DNA of 64,000 nucleotides from Bacilli bacterium (GTDB lineage: Bacteria > Bacillota_I > Bacilli_A > RF39 > UBA660): assembly GCA_017436345.1 (NCBI GenBank), contig JAFSDH010000001.1, forward strand, positions 1 through 64,000, written 5' to 3'. Shown here one piece after another: positions 36,277-44,641 of the stretch. A program made the translations under genes and the position numbers. Positions within the stretch are counted from its first letter, which is position 1, and each line of letters starts with the position of its first letter. The notes under the pieces were generated by a model. It ran no database searches, was not told where the DNA came from, and was given only the letters and a program-made list of their open reading frames with translations.

Positions 36277-36892
36277 TGAAATAGAAGATTATTTATTAGA
36301 GTTATATCCTAATCCTAAATGTGAACTTAATTATAATAGAGATTATGAATTATTAATCGCGGTTGTTTTATCAGCTCAAACAACAGATAAAAGAGTTAAT
36401 CAAATTACGTCTATTTTATTTGATAAATATAAAGATCTTGATAGTTTAAGTAAAGCTAGTATTGATGATTTAATAGAGATTGTTAAACCACTTGGAACTG
36501 CTTCACGTAAGGGTGTTTTTGTTTATGAAATAGCTAATATATTAATTAATAAATATAATGGAGTTGTTCCTAATAATAGAAAAGCTTTAGAAGATATGCC
36601 TGGGGTTGGTAGAAAAACAGCTAATGTTGTTTTATCAAATTTATTTGATGTTCCTTGTATAGCAGTTGATACACATGTATCTAGAGTTAGTAAAAGACTT
36701 GGTCTTGCTAAGGAAGGTGATGATGTTTTAGATATTGAATCTAAGTTAAAAAGAAAGTTTAAAAAAGAAATTTGGACAAGACTTCATCATCAGTTGGTTT
36801 TGTTTGGAAGATATAATTGTAAAGCTAAGAATCCGGAATGTAATAAGTGTAGGCTTAAAGATATATGTAAATATTATAAAAAGAGAATTTAA
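36263..36892 (+). CDS. nth: Endonuclease III
   Basis: Bifunctional DNA glycosylase/AP lyase that removes oxidised pyrimidines. The 209-aa protein has AVVLSAQTTDKRVN, the helix-hairpin-helix MPGVGRKTANVV carrying the catalytic Lys, the catalytic Asp in VDTHVSR, and a C-terminal iron-sulfur loop with cysteines spaced C-x6-C-x2-C-x5-C. It overlaps dnaD by 14 bases. An ATG at 36269 is an alternative start. Its end lies within a terminator hairpin. Confidence 0.95.
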   Translation: MIMISEIEDYLLELYPNPKCELNYNRDYELLIAVVLSAQTTDKRVNQITSILFDKYKDLDSLSKASIDDLIEIVKPLGTASRKGVFVYEIANILINKYNGVVPNNRKALEDMPGVGRKTANVVLSNLFDVPCIAVDTHVSRVSKRLGLAKEGDDVLDIESKLKRKFKKEIWTRLHHQLVLFGRYNCKAKNPECNKCRLKDICKYYKKRI

Positions 36893-36904
36893 TTCTCTTT
36901 TTTT
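36878..36904 (+). terminator. Rho-independent terminator overlapping the nth stop
   Basis: AAAGAGAATT and AATTCTCTTT pair around a very short centre, followed by T residues. It ends 13 bases before the ZIP gene start. Confidence 0.7.
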
Positions 36905-36917
36905 CATATATATTAAT

Positions 36918-37658
36918 ATGAATAATTTTATATATAGTTCAGTTATTACTTTTTTGGCAGGAATATCTACGTTATTAGGGGGATTTATATCTTTTTTTAA
37001 AATAAAAGAGAATTTAATTGTACTTAGTTCTTTAGCTTTTGCAAGTGGGATTATGTTATCTATTTCTTTATTAGATTTACTTCCGTCGGCTTTTAAACAA
37101 TTGTTATATATATATGGATTAAAGGGAGTGTTTTTGTTAGTTTTATTCTTTTTTTTAGGAGGAGTAGTATTTTTTATTTTAGATAAGTTATTAACAGATA
37201 GTGGGGATAATTTATATCGAGTTGGATTTTTTTCGATGATTGCGATTATTATTCATAATATCCCTGAAGGAATTTTAACTTTTCTTTTATCTTCTAATAA
37301 TCTTGAACTTGGTTTAATTATGGCTTTATCAATTGCTTTACATAATGTTCCTGAAGGAATAAGTATAATGATTCCGATATATTATAGTACAGGTAGTCGT
37401 AAGAAAGCTTTTTTATTTACGCTAGTAGCAGGATTATCAGAGTTTGTTGGAGGAGTATTGTTTTATATTCTCTTTGGTAAATATATGAATAGTTTAATGT
37501 TTGGTTTTTTATTTTCATTTATAAGTGGTGTAATGATATATTTATCTCTTTTTGAATTAATTCCTAAGTCTTTTGAATATAAAAAGATAAATTTAAGCGT
37601 ATTGTTTTTTATGATAGGGATTCTTTTCTTTTTAGTGGTTCATATTTTTTTACATTAA
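36918..37658 (+). CDS. ZIP family metal transporter
   Basis: A 246-aa inner membrane protein with about eight membrane segments. The ZIP signatures HNIPEGI (near residue 112) and ALHNVPEGISI (near 142) hold the metal-binding His and Glu residues of segments 4 and 5. It probably imports zinc or related divalent metals. The ATG at 36918 fits the family N-terminus but has no visible ribosome site; the preceding bases are T-rich after the nth terminator. Translation may depend on coupling or a leaderless transcript. Confidence 0.9.
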   Translation: MNNFIYSSVITFLAGISTLLGGFISFFKIKENLIVLSSLAFASGIMLSISLLDLLPSAFKQLLYIYGLKGVFLLVLFFFLGGVVFFILDKLLTDSGDNLYRVGFFSMIAIIIHNIPEGILTFLLSSNNLELGLIMALSIALHNVPEGISIMIPIYYSTGSRKKAFLFTLVAGLSEFVGGVLFYILFGKYMNSLMFGFLFSFISGVMIYLSLFELIPKSFEYKKINLSVLFFMIGILFFLVVHIFLH

Positions 37659-37684
37659 AAAAAGGTCATTTAGACCTTTTTTAT
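37656..37684. terminator. Bidirectional terminator between ZIP and ponA genes
   Basis: AAAAAAAGGTC, ATTTA loop, GACCTTTTTT. Confidence 0.85.
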
Positions 37685-40600
37685 TTTACTTCAAATGAAT
37701 GTGATTTTGTTACTCTTGTTTTACCATTGTATTCTATTTTGAAAATAGCAATGTAGTTTCCTTCATAAGATGTGTCAACAGAAACTGTATCACCATCACT
37801 ATCGTTAATTGTTACTGTTACACTATAACCATCTGAAACTTGATTTCCATCCTTATATAGTGTTATACAACTATTACTTACTGTTCCTGTGACGAAACAA
37901 GAATCGACTTCGTCGTTTAATTTAATTGTTTTTTTGGCATTGACAGTTGCTGTATAGTTACTAGTGTCTAAATCAACAGAACTTATTTTGGTTGTAGCTC
38001 CTGATGAGTCTCTTTCGCTATAGTCTTCAAATGTTGTTACAACTTTATAAGTACCTGAAGGATCTTGTTGACCAGTAACTGTAAATGCTGTTTCTTCGGT
38101 AAATCCTAAGTATGAGCCATCTTTGTAAATGCGATATCCAAACGCTCCATATGAGTCTTCAACATCAGTTGCAGCTGGAGCAGCAGACCACGTTAAATTA
38201 ATATTTCCTGTATAAACATCATATTGAGCTGTTAGATTAGTAACATTACTTAATTTATTATATGTTGTTGATACTTCTGTTGGTTCAGTTCCTTTAGCAA
38301 AGTATTCATATGTTATTTTATTTTTAGGAGTGTTAGCACTTGCTAGCTTAGCAGGATTTGTTCCCATTTCAACTCCTACTTTAATAACACTGTTTGGAAC
38401 TTTAAAGTCTTTTCCATTACTTGTAAATAAAACTTTACCAGCAGTAGTATATAATCTATTTCTTTCTGTTAGAACGTTTACTCTGTATCCAGAAGATGCT
38501 GATTTCAAAAAGTAACCAGTAGATCCATCATAAATTTTGTCGTATCCATACCACATAGCAACAGCAGTATCGGGATCGTATCCAGCAATCCATGCATCAT
38601 TTACAGCATAACTTGGTAGGTTATGAGCTTTAGCTATTTGAGTTGTGAAGTTTGTTGTACCAGTTTTAGCTGCAACGTTTATTCCTTTAATAGCAGCGCC
38701 ACTTGATAAACCATCGGTAACAGCAGTTCTTAAACAGTATGTAATCATGAAAGCAGTAGCTTCACTCATAACACGTGTGCCTTCTGCTTCGTATTCGTGA
38801 GTTTCACCAGTATCACGGAAAACAATTTTACTAATTGTATAAGGTTCGTAATATATACCACCATTAGCAAATGCAGCATAGGCAGCAGCCATTTCAAGCG
38901 GGTTGGAACCGTTGAATGCTCCAATTGAATGAGCTTCATGTAAGAAAGTACTATTATTACTTGTTTCAGGAGTTATTCCTAAACTTGTAACAAAATTATA
39001 AATATCTTCATTATCAACAGCTTGGAATGCTTTTAATGCAGGAACGTTTCTTGATTCTGCTAATGCTTTTCTAAGAGTTATAGTTCCTTGATGTTTACGA
39101 TCAGAGTTACGGATTTCTTGACCGCTAGAGTAGTAATATTTTTCATCTTTAATAAGAGTATATGTAGAATATCCAGCATATTCCATAGCAGGAGCGTAGT
39201 CAAATAATGGTTTTGCAGTAGAACCAATTTGTTTGTTTAGTCCTGTAGCACGGTTTAATTGACGGGCTCCAGTATTTCTACCACCAGCAATAGCTGTTAT
39301 TTTACCAGTATCAACATCAACAGCAGCGATACCAGATTGAACAACATCATTTTCCCATTTAAATGTTTTTCCATTAAAGATATCGTCCAATCCTTCTTGT
39401 TTCTTTAAATCAATATTTGTATATACTTTTAATGAAGTGCTATAAGGATCTATATCATATTTATCAATTAATTCTTCAATTACTGTATCAATATATGATT
39501 GATATTGTAAATCATTTCCACTATTTTCTTCGACTAAAAGACTAGAAATTGGAATTGATTTAGCTATATCTCGTTCTTCTTTTGTAATATATCCATGATT
39601 ATGCATTAAATTTAATACTTGATTTCTTCTTTCTGTAGCTGCATCTGGATTTAAGAATGGATTATAACTTGTTGGTGCTTGGAACATACCAGCAATTAGC
39701 GCTGCTTCTGGTAATGTTAATTCAGAAGCATGTTTTCCAAAATATGTTATAGCAGCTTGTTCAACTCCATAAGCGTTATTTCCTAAGAAGTGGTTATTTA
39801 TATAAAATTCAAAGATTGCTTCTTTACTATATTCTTTTTCTAGTTTAAATACTGCTAAATAAATATCAGTAAATTTTCTTTTTATACCACTAGAATTAAG
39901 AGCAACTAAGTTAGCATCTGTAAATCTATTTTTTATAACTTGCATTGATAGAGTAGAAGCCCCTCCTGCATCAGAGTTACCCATTACTTGTCCAACACCA
40001 GCTTTTAAAAATCTTAATGCATCAAAACCATTGTGTGTGAAGAAACGTGAATCTTCAGTAGCAATAATTGCGTTAATTAAGTTTTCGCTTGTTTCTTCAT
40101 AAGTTATTAGTTCACGTTTTTCAGTACCAAGTTCAGCATATTCAGTACCGTCAGCTGTGTAAAGAATAGTTGTTTCTTTAGAGTTTAATTTACTTGTATC
40201 CCACTCTGGAGCTTCTGTTACAATGATGTATGCGAAATAAGCAACACCACAAACTCCAGCAATACATCCTAATAAAAAGAAAATTGTTAAGATATTTGTG
40301 ATTATTCTAATGGCTTTTTTCTTTCTAATTCTTTTTAAGAATATAGAACAAGCAATTATTAATAATATTCCAATCATTGTTGCAATAGCCATTAATGGTC
40401 CCATTGTTTTTAAGAATATTATTAAGAATACAAAGAATAATACTCCGAAAAATATTAAACTATTCTTATCTAATTTAACTCTTTTTGATTTTCTTCTAGG
40501 CATATTACCACCATTTTTCTCTTCTTTAATACTAGTTTTTAAGTTATTTAAATTGTTTTTGTGTGGAGCATGATTATGTGAAATAACTTTATTTTTGTCA

Positions 40601-40770
40601 GTAGTTTTTTCTTTAATTTTTGGAATTATGTCATCTTTTTTTGGTTCTTCTTTTGCTGCTTTAGTTTCTTCTTTTTGAAGTTTTCCTTTTACATTCTTTT
40701 TGATGTTATCAAGTTCTGTTTGATTATATTTATCACTTCTTCTAGTGATAGTTTTCTTTGGTTCATTCAT
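37681..40770 (-). CDS. ponA: Class A penicillin-binding protein (PBP1-type)
   Basis: A 1029-aa bifunctional peptidoglycan synthase. A long basic cytoplasmic N-terminus (1-100) precedes three hydrophobic segments (about 103-120, 124-145, 155-184), where most class A PBPs have one. The GT51 domain has E239 in ATEDSRFF and GGASTLSMQ. The transpeptidase domain has S517 in GSTAKP, SRN (573-575) and KTGT (702-705). The C-terminus has a fibronectin III-like domain (about 820-920) and a further Ig-like domain. AGGAGGTATCTAA at the end of recU sets the start. The recU-ponA operon is as in Bacillus. Confidence 0.95.
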   Translation of the reverse strand: MNEPKKTITRRSDKYNQTELDNIKKNVKGKLQKEETKAAKEEPKKDDIIPKIKEKTTDKNKVISHNHAPHKNNLNNLKTSIKEEKNGGNMPRRKSKRVKLDKNSLIFFGVLFFVFLIIFLKTMGPLMAIATMIGILLIIACSIFLKRIRKKKAIRIITNILTIFFLLGCIAGVCGVAYFAYIIVTEAPEWDTSKLNSKETTILYTADGTEYAELGTEKRELITYEETSENLINAIIATEDSRFFTHNGFDALRFLKAGVGQVMGNSDAGGASTLSMQVIKNRFTDANLVALNSSGIKRKFTDIYLAVFKLEKEYSKEAIFEFYINNHFLGNNAYGVEQAAITYFGKHASELTLPEAALIAGMFQAPTSYNPFLNPDAATERRNQVLNLMHNHGYITKEERDIAKSIPISSLLVEENSGNDLQYQSYIDTVIEELIDKYDIDPYSTSLKVYTNIDLKKQEGLDDIFNGKTFKWENDVVQSGIAAVDVDTGKITAIAGGRNTGARQLNRATGLNKQIGSTAKPLFDYAPAMEYAGYSTYTLIKDEKYYYSSGQEIRNSDRKHQGTITLRKALAESRNVPALKAFQAVDNEDIYNFVTSLGITPETSNNSTFLHEAHSIGAFNGSNPLEMAAAYAAFANGGIYYEPYTISKIVFRDTGETHEYEAEGTRVMSEATAFMITYCLRTAVTDGLSSGAAIKGINVAAKTGTTNFTTQIAKAHNLPSYAVNDAWIAGYDPDTAVAMWYGYDKIYDGSTGYFLKSASSGYRVNVLTERNRLYTTAGKVLFTSNGKDFKVPNSVIKVGVEMGTNPAKLASANTPKNKITYEYFAKGTEPTEVSTTYNKLSNVTNLTAQYDVYTGNINLTWSAAPAATDVEDSYGAFGYRIYKDGSYLGFTEETAFTVTGQQDPSGTYKVVTTFEDYSERDSSGATTKISSVDLDTSNYTATVNAKKTIKLNDEVDSCFVTGTVSNSCITLYKDGNQVSDGYSVTVTINDSDGDTVSVDTSYEGNYIAIFKIEYNGKTRVTKSHSFEVK

Positions 40771-41343
40771 TTAGATACCTCCTAATATTTGATCGATTAC
40801 TTTTAAATAGTCCAATCTTGGAATATATTTTTCTTCGATTAAATATGCTTTTTCTTCGAAATATTTTATTGGAATAGATTTCCTTTCGTTTTCATTTATG
40901 AAATTTAAAAAATCTTCAGCCAGTAAAATATATGTTACATTTAATTTATTAAATCTTATAATTACAAATCCTAATCCACCAGCTTTGTGGATATTTTCTA
41001 GATGTTTTATTTGATGTTTGTGAATATTATCTAATGGAAAAGATGTTTTATTATTTGTTTCTTTTGCTTCAAAATCAATATATTTACCTTTGTAAATTCC
41101 ATTATAGTCAGTAGTAGAAGGTTCTTTAAAAAAAGCTTCTTTGATTATTGCGTGACTACGAGATGGATAATCGACTTTAGTTATTTGAATTGGAGTTGGC
41201 TTTTTATAAATAAAAGCTTTACCAATTTCAGCATAGTAATTATTGCTGTCATTTAAATCTTTTTCAAGATTCATACCACGATTATCGTATTTTATGTGAT
41301 TATTACTTGATTTTGTCTGTTTAATTCCATTAGGATATTTCAT
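40771..41343 (-). CDS. recU: Holliday junction resolvase RecU
   Basis: RecU cuts Holliday junctions during recombination and chromosome segregation. The 190-aa protein has the family opening YDNRGMNLEKDLNDSN, the catalytic acidic/Lys pair region TDYNGIYKGKYIDFEAKET, and the C-terminal LGFVIIRFN block. The ponA start directly follows its stop. AGGTGAT precedes the ATG. Confidence 0.95.
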   Translation of the reverse strand: MKYPNGIKQTKSSNNHIKYDNRGMNLEKDLNDSNNYYAEIGKAFIYKKPTPIQITKVDYPSRSHAIIKEAFFKEPSTTDYNGIYKGKYIDFEAKETNNKTSFPLDNIHKHQIKHLENIHKAGGLGFVIIRFNKLNVTYILLAEDFLNFINENERKSIPIKYFEEKAYLIEEKYIPRLDYLKVIDQILGGI

Positions 41344-41360
41344 AAAATCACCTATATTAA

Positions 41361-41389
41361 ATTATACTATAATATCGAAATTTTACCAA
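41361..41389 (-). promoter_or_regulatory. Promoter of recU-ponA
   Basis: On the minus strand TTGGTA (41384-41389), 17 bases, TATAAT (41361-41366). Confidence 0.6.
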
Positions 41390-41454
41390 TATAAAATATA
41401 TATATTTTATAAGTAAGTTTTTTATCTAAAAAAACTTGGTAGTTGTAAAAAATA

Positions 41455-41483
41455 TTGAAGAAAAGCTGTTTGTGTTATATAAT
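41455..41483 (+). promoter_or_regulatory. Promoter of gpsB
   Basis: TTGAAG (41455-41460), 17 bases, TATAAT (41478-41483). Confidence 0.65.
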
Positions 41484-41528
41484 ATATTTGTTAATATAAA
41501 GTAAAATATTAATAAGGTTGGTGATTAT

Positions 41529-41870
41529 ATGTATCAAAATCGTATCACTTTGACTCCTCAAGATATTTTAAATAAAGAATTTAAGATTGATACTAGGGGA
41601 TTTCGTTTAAAAGAAGTAGATCAATTTTTAGACGTTATAATTGGTGATTATGAAGAATTCTATAAAATATTAAAAGAAAATGAAAAGGAAAAAGAAGAAT
41701 TATTAGAAGAAATTATGAATTTAAAACAAGAAATTCGTAATTTAAAAACTAATATTGAAATTGCTAAAAGCAGTGGTAGTGAAAGAAAAGAAGTAACTAA
41801 TCTTGATATTATGAGACGTCTTTCACAACTTGAAAAAATTGTATACGGGAAAGAAGACGAACAACAATAA
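41529..41870 (+). CDS. gpsB: Cell division regulator GpsB
   Basis: GpsB is a small DivIVA-like protein that moves PBP1 between the septum and side wall. The 113-aa product has the membrane-binding N-domain (LTPQDILNKEFKIDTRGFRLKEVDQFL, read in parts) and a coiled coil (about 45-80) before a C-terminal trimerisation helix. It lies divergent from recU-ponA and just before rnpB, the same neighbours as in Bacillus. Confidence 0.93.
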   Translation: MYQNRITLTPQDILNKEFKIDTRGFRLKEVDQFLDVIIGDYEEFYKILKENEKEKEELLEEIMNLKQEIRNLKTNIEIAKSSGSERKEVTNLDIMRRLSQLEKIVYGKEDEQQ

Positions 41871-41874
41871 CTAG

Positions 41875-42229
41875 AAAATACTTTGACAAACGCGCTATTC
41901 TTGTAATGGTGAGGAAAGTCCTTGCTCACACAGTCTGTGATGATTGTAGTGTTCATGCTAGGGGATTATACTAACCCTAGGTAACTAGTAATAGTTAACG
42001 GCGATGAATTTACCTAAGTCTTTGATATGGTAATAGTAGTTGTAAAGTGCCACAGTGACGATTGCTTTGGGAAACTAAAGTATGAAACGCGGTAAACCCC
42101 ATGAGTGAGAAATCCAAAATTGGTAGGAGAGCTTTAACAAAGGAATTAGAACGGAGTTAAAGACCAGAAATGGTAGATAAATGTTTGTCACCTAGAAATA
42201 GGTACAGAACGAGGCTTATAAAGTATTTT
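41875..42229 (+). ncRNA. rnpB: RNase P RNA (type B)
   Basis: The catalytic RNA that matures tRNA 5' ends. Conserved landmarks appear in order: GAGGAAAGTCC (41911-41921), GTAGTGTTCATGC, AAAGTGCCACAGTGACG, GAAACGCGGTAAACCCC, GAGAAATCCAAA and the 3' ACAGAACGAGGCTTA. The ends pair perfectly: AAAATACTTT (41875-41884) with AAAGTATTTT (42220-42229), forming P1. The helix is followed by T residues. The length of about 355 and the central segments match the Bacillus type. It lies between gpsB and rodZ. Confidence 0.95.
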
Positions 42230-42251
42230 TATTTGATTTGAGGTGTTTATT

Positions 42252-42761
42252 TTGAAAGAACTTGGAGAATATTTAAAAGAGAAACGTAAAGAAAATGGTG
42301 TTGGTCTTGAAGAAGCTGCTGAAGATTTGAATTTATCCCGTGATGATGTTGAAAATATAGAAGCAGGTAATATTAGGGCTTTTAGAGATGTTTTAAAATT
42401 AAAAGTTATGGTTAAAGATTATGCTAAATATTTAGGTCTTGATCCTGAAAAAGTAGTTGATGAATTTAATGACTTTTTATTTGAACATACATCAAAAATT
42501 TCTTTGGAAGATATACTTGAAGCAAAACAAAAGAAAGAAGAAGAAGAAAAGAAAATTGTTTCTCCATATACAAAAAGTACAAAAAAACATTTTAATATAG
42601 AAAAATTATTAAAGTTAAAACCATTATTTATTACTTTAATGATTATTTTATTATTATTACTAGTTATATTTATTTATATTAAAATAGCTAGTGAGAGAAA
42701 ACCGAGTAATAGAAATGTCGAATTGATGAATGTAAGGAGTGAGGAATATGAATTTGCCTAA
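42252..42761 (+). CDS. rodZ: RodZ/YmfM-like helix-turn-helix membrane protein
   Basis: A 169-aa protein with an N-terminal Cro/CI-type helix-turn-helix (LGEYLKEKRKENGVGLEEAA, DLNLSRDDVENIEAGN), a charged coil, and one membrane segment (about 127-148). This matches RodZ, which links MreB to the elongasome. The extracellular part is very short. I chose the TTG at 42252 because GAGGTG lies 6 bases before it; a GTG at 42243 sits in that site. It overlaps pgsA, as in Bacillus. Confidence 0.85.
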   Translation: MKELGEYLKEKRKENGVGLEEAAEDLNLSRDDVENIEAGNIRAFRDVLKLKVMVKDYAKYLGLDPEKVVDEFNDFLFEHTSKISLEDILEAKQKKEEEEKKIVSPYTKSTKKHFNIEKLLKLKPLFITLMIILLLLLVIFIYIKIASERKPSNRNVELMNVRSEEYEFA

Positions 42762-43350
42762 TAAATTGACTGTTTCAAGACTTGTAATGAGTATAATAAT
42801 AATTATTATTTTATTATTTCCTTTTCATTTAGTTGGATTAACTTTTCCAATTGTTGAAATTTTAGAAGTATCATGTGATACAAGATATTTTATAGCTGGT
42901 GTATTATTCATTATTGCTAGTTTAACTGATTTCTTAGATGGTATGATAGCTAGAAAATATGGTCTTATTACTAATACTGGTAAGATGTTAGATGCAATAG
43001 CAGATAAAGTTTTAGTTAATTCTGTATTAATTATTTTAGCAGCTAATGGATTTATCAATGCTATTATTCCTGTTGTTATTGTATTAAGAGATATTGTTGT
43101 TAATGCAATTAAAATGGAAGCTGCTGGCAAAGGTGTAGTTGTAGCAGCAATTAATTCTGGTAAATTAAAGACTGCGTCTTTGATGGTTGGTACTGTATTA
43201 GTATTCTTCTATAATTTACCATTTGAAATGTGGAATTTACCAATAGGAGATTTCTTATTATATTTTGCTACATTTATGTCTTTATATTCAATGTGCCAAT
43301 ATTATGCAATGAATAAAGAAATAATTTTTGGTAAAGAAAAGAAAAAATAA
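42748..43350 (+). CDS. pgsA: CDP-diacylglycerol--glycerol-3-phosphate 3-phosphatidyltransferase
   Basis: PgsA makes phosphatidylglycerol phosphate, the precursor of PG, which LTA synthase consumes. The 200-aa polytopic protein has the CDP-alcohol phosphatidyltransferase motif D-G-x2-A-R-x8-G-x3-D-x3-D in DGMIARKYGLITNTGKMLDA. AAGGAGTGAGG precedes ATG 42748, inside the end of rodZ. A terminator follows. Confidence 0.95.
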   Translation: MNLPNKLTVSRLVMSIIIIIILLFPFHLVGLTFPIVEILEVSCDTRYFIAGVLFIIASLTDFLDGMIARKYGLITNTGKMLDAIADKVLVNSVLIILAANGFINAIIPVVIVLRDIVVNAIKMEAAGKGVVVAAINSGKLKTASLMVGTVLVFFYNLPFEMWNLPIGDFLLYFATFMSLYSMCQYYAMNKEIIFGKEKKK

Positions 43351-43369
43351 AAATTAAAATAATAAAAAT

Positions 43370-43403
43370 AAGCATTTTTCTTAAAGAGAAAAGTGCTTTT
43401 TTT
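43370..43403 (+). terminator. Rho-independent terminator after pgsA
   Basis: AGCA-TTTTTCT and AGAAAAG-TGCT pair around TAAAG, followed by T residues. Confidence 0.75.
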
Positions 43404-43431
43404 ATTGAAAATATAAGAAAAAAACTTATTT

Positions 43432-43445
43432 CGAACAATTGTTTG
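43432..43445 (+). promoter_or_regulatory. LexA/SOS box of recA
   Basis: CGAACAATTGTTTG matches the Gram-positive LexA box CGAACRNRYGTTYG at 13 of 14 positions. It ends 8 bases before the recA -35 element, so LexA could block polymerase. Confidence 0.8.
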
Positions 43446-43453
43446 AAAAAGTA

Positions 43454-43482
43454 TTGCAATTTAAAAAAATGTGTAGTATTAT
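43454..43482 (+). promoter_or_regulatory. Promoter of recA
   Basis: TTGCAA (43454-43459), 17 bases, TATTAT (43477-43482). Confidence 0.7.
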
Positions 43483-43515
43483 TTAAATGTAAGCAAATAA
43501 ATGGAGGTATTATTG

Positions 43516-44520
43516 ATGGCGAAGACAGATAAAGATAAAACTTTAGATCAAGTTTTAGCTGATATAGAAAAACAATTTGGTAAAGGATCTATCATGAAAT
43601 TAGGAGAAAGTAAACATATGGAAGTTGAAGTAGTTTCAAGTGGATCTTTATCATTAGATATTGCTTTAGGGGTTGGAGGGTATCCTAAAGGAAGAATTAT
43701 TGAAATATACGGACCTGAGTCTAGTGGGAAAACTACTTTTGCTCTTCATGCTATAGCTGAAGCACAAAAAGCTGGGGGAAGAGCAGCATTTATTGATGCA
43801 GAACATGCACTTGATCCTGCTTATGCTAAAGCGTTAGGTGTTAATATTGATGAGCTTTTATTATCTCAACCAGATACAGGTGAACAAGCGTTAGAAATAT
43901 GTGATGCTTTAGTTAAAAGTGAAGCGGTTAGTATCATTGTTATTGACTCAGTAGCAGCGTTAGTTCCTCAAGCAGAAATAGATGGAGAAATGGGAGATAG
44001 TCATGTTGGATTACAAGCTCGTTTAATGAGTCAAGCGCTAAGAAAGTTATCTGGTAATATCAATAAAACAAAAACAACAGCTATTTTTATTAACCAATTA
44101 AGAGAAAAAGTTGGAGTTATGTTTGGAAATCCAGAAACTACACCTGGAGGGCGTGCATTAAAATTCTATTCAACTATTAGATTAGATGTTAGAAGAAGTG
44201 AATCATTAAAGATAGGTGATAGTGTTGTTGGTAATAGAACAACAGTAAAAGTAGTTAAGAATAAAGTTGCTCCACCTTTTAAAGCCGCAGTTGTTGATAT
44301 AATGTATGGTGAAGGTGTATCGCGTGAAGGTGAACTTATTGATTTAGCTGTTAATGCTGGTATTGTAGAAAAAAGTGGTGCGTGGTTTGCCTATAATGGT
44401 GAAAAGCTTGGTCAAGGAAAAGAAAATGTTAAATTATTGTTGAAAGAAAATATTACTCTTCGTGATGAAATAGAACAAAAAACTAGAGAATTTTTTGGAA
44501 TAAATTTAAAGAAAAAATAA
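43516..44520 (+). CDS. recA: Recombinase RecA
   Basis: RecA pairs homologous DNA and stimulates LexA self-cleavage. The 334-aa protein has Walker [10 protein letters not shown], the [15 protein letters not shown] block, the L1 [21 protein letters not shown] region (read in parts) and L2 [14 protein letters not shown]. It is slightly shorter than the usual 345-350, lacking much of the acidic C-terminal tail. I chose ATG 43516, with TGGAGGT 7 bases before it. The gene has its own promoter with a LexA box, unlike the rodZ-pgsA pair upstream. Confidence 0.97.
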   Translation: MAKTDKDKTLDQVLADIEKQFGKGSIMKLGESKHMEVEVVSSGSLSLDIALGVGGYPKGRIIEIYGPESSGKTTFALHAIAEAQKAGGRAAFIDAEHALDPAYAKALGVNIDELLLSQPDTGEQALEICDALVKSEAVSIIVIDSVAALVPQAEIDGEMGDSHVGLQARLMSQALRKLSGNINKTKTTAIFINQLREKVGVMFGNPETTPGGRALKFYSTIRLDVRRSESLKIGDSVVGNRTTVKVVKNKVAPPFKAAVVDIMYGEGVSREGELIDLAVNAGIVEKSGAWFAYNGEKLGQGKENVKLLLKENITLRDEIEQKTREFFGINLKKK

Positions 44521-44526
44521 ATGTTT

Positions 44527-44554
44527 TGAACTCGTTTTTTGCGAGTTCTTTTTT
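44527..44554 (+). terminator. Rho-independent terminator after recA
   Basis: GAACTCG, TTTTTTG loop, CGAGTTC and six T residues. Confidence 0.9.
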
Positions 44555-44555
44555 G

Positions 44556-44584
44556 TTGACATAAGTTTTAAAAAATTTTACAAT
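44556..44584 (+). promoter_or_regulatory. Promoter of rny
   Basis: TTGACA (44556-44561), 17 bases, TACAAT (44579-44584). Confidence 0.75.
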
Positions 44585-44641
44585 AGAATTAGATGTTATG
44601 ATTATTGATTTTAACATATATATATGGAATGGAGGTATGCT

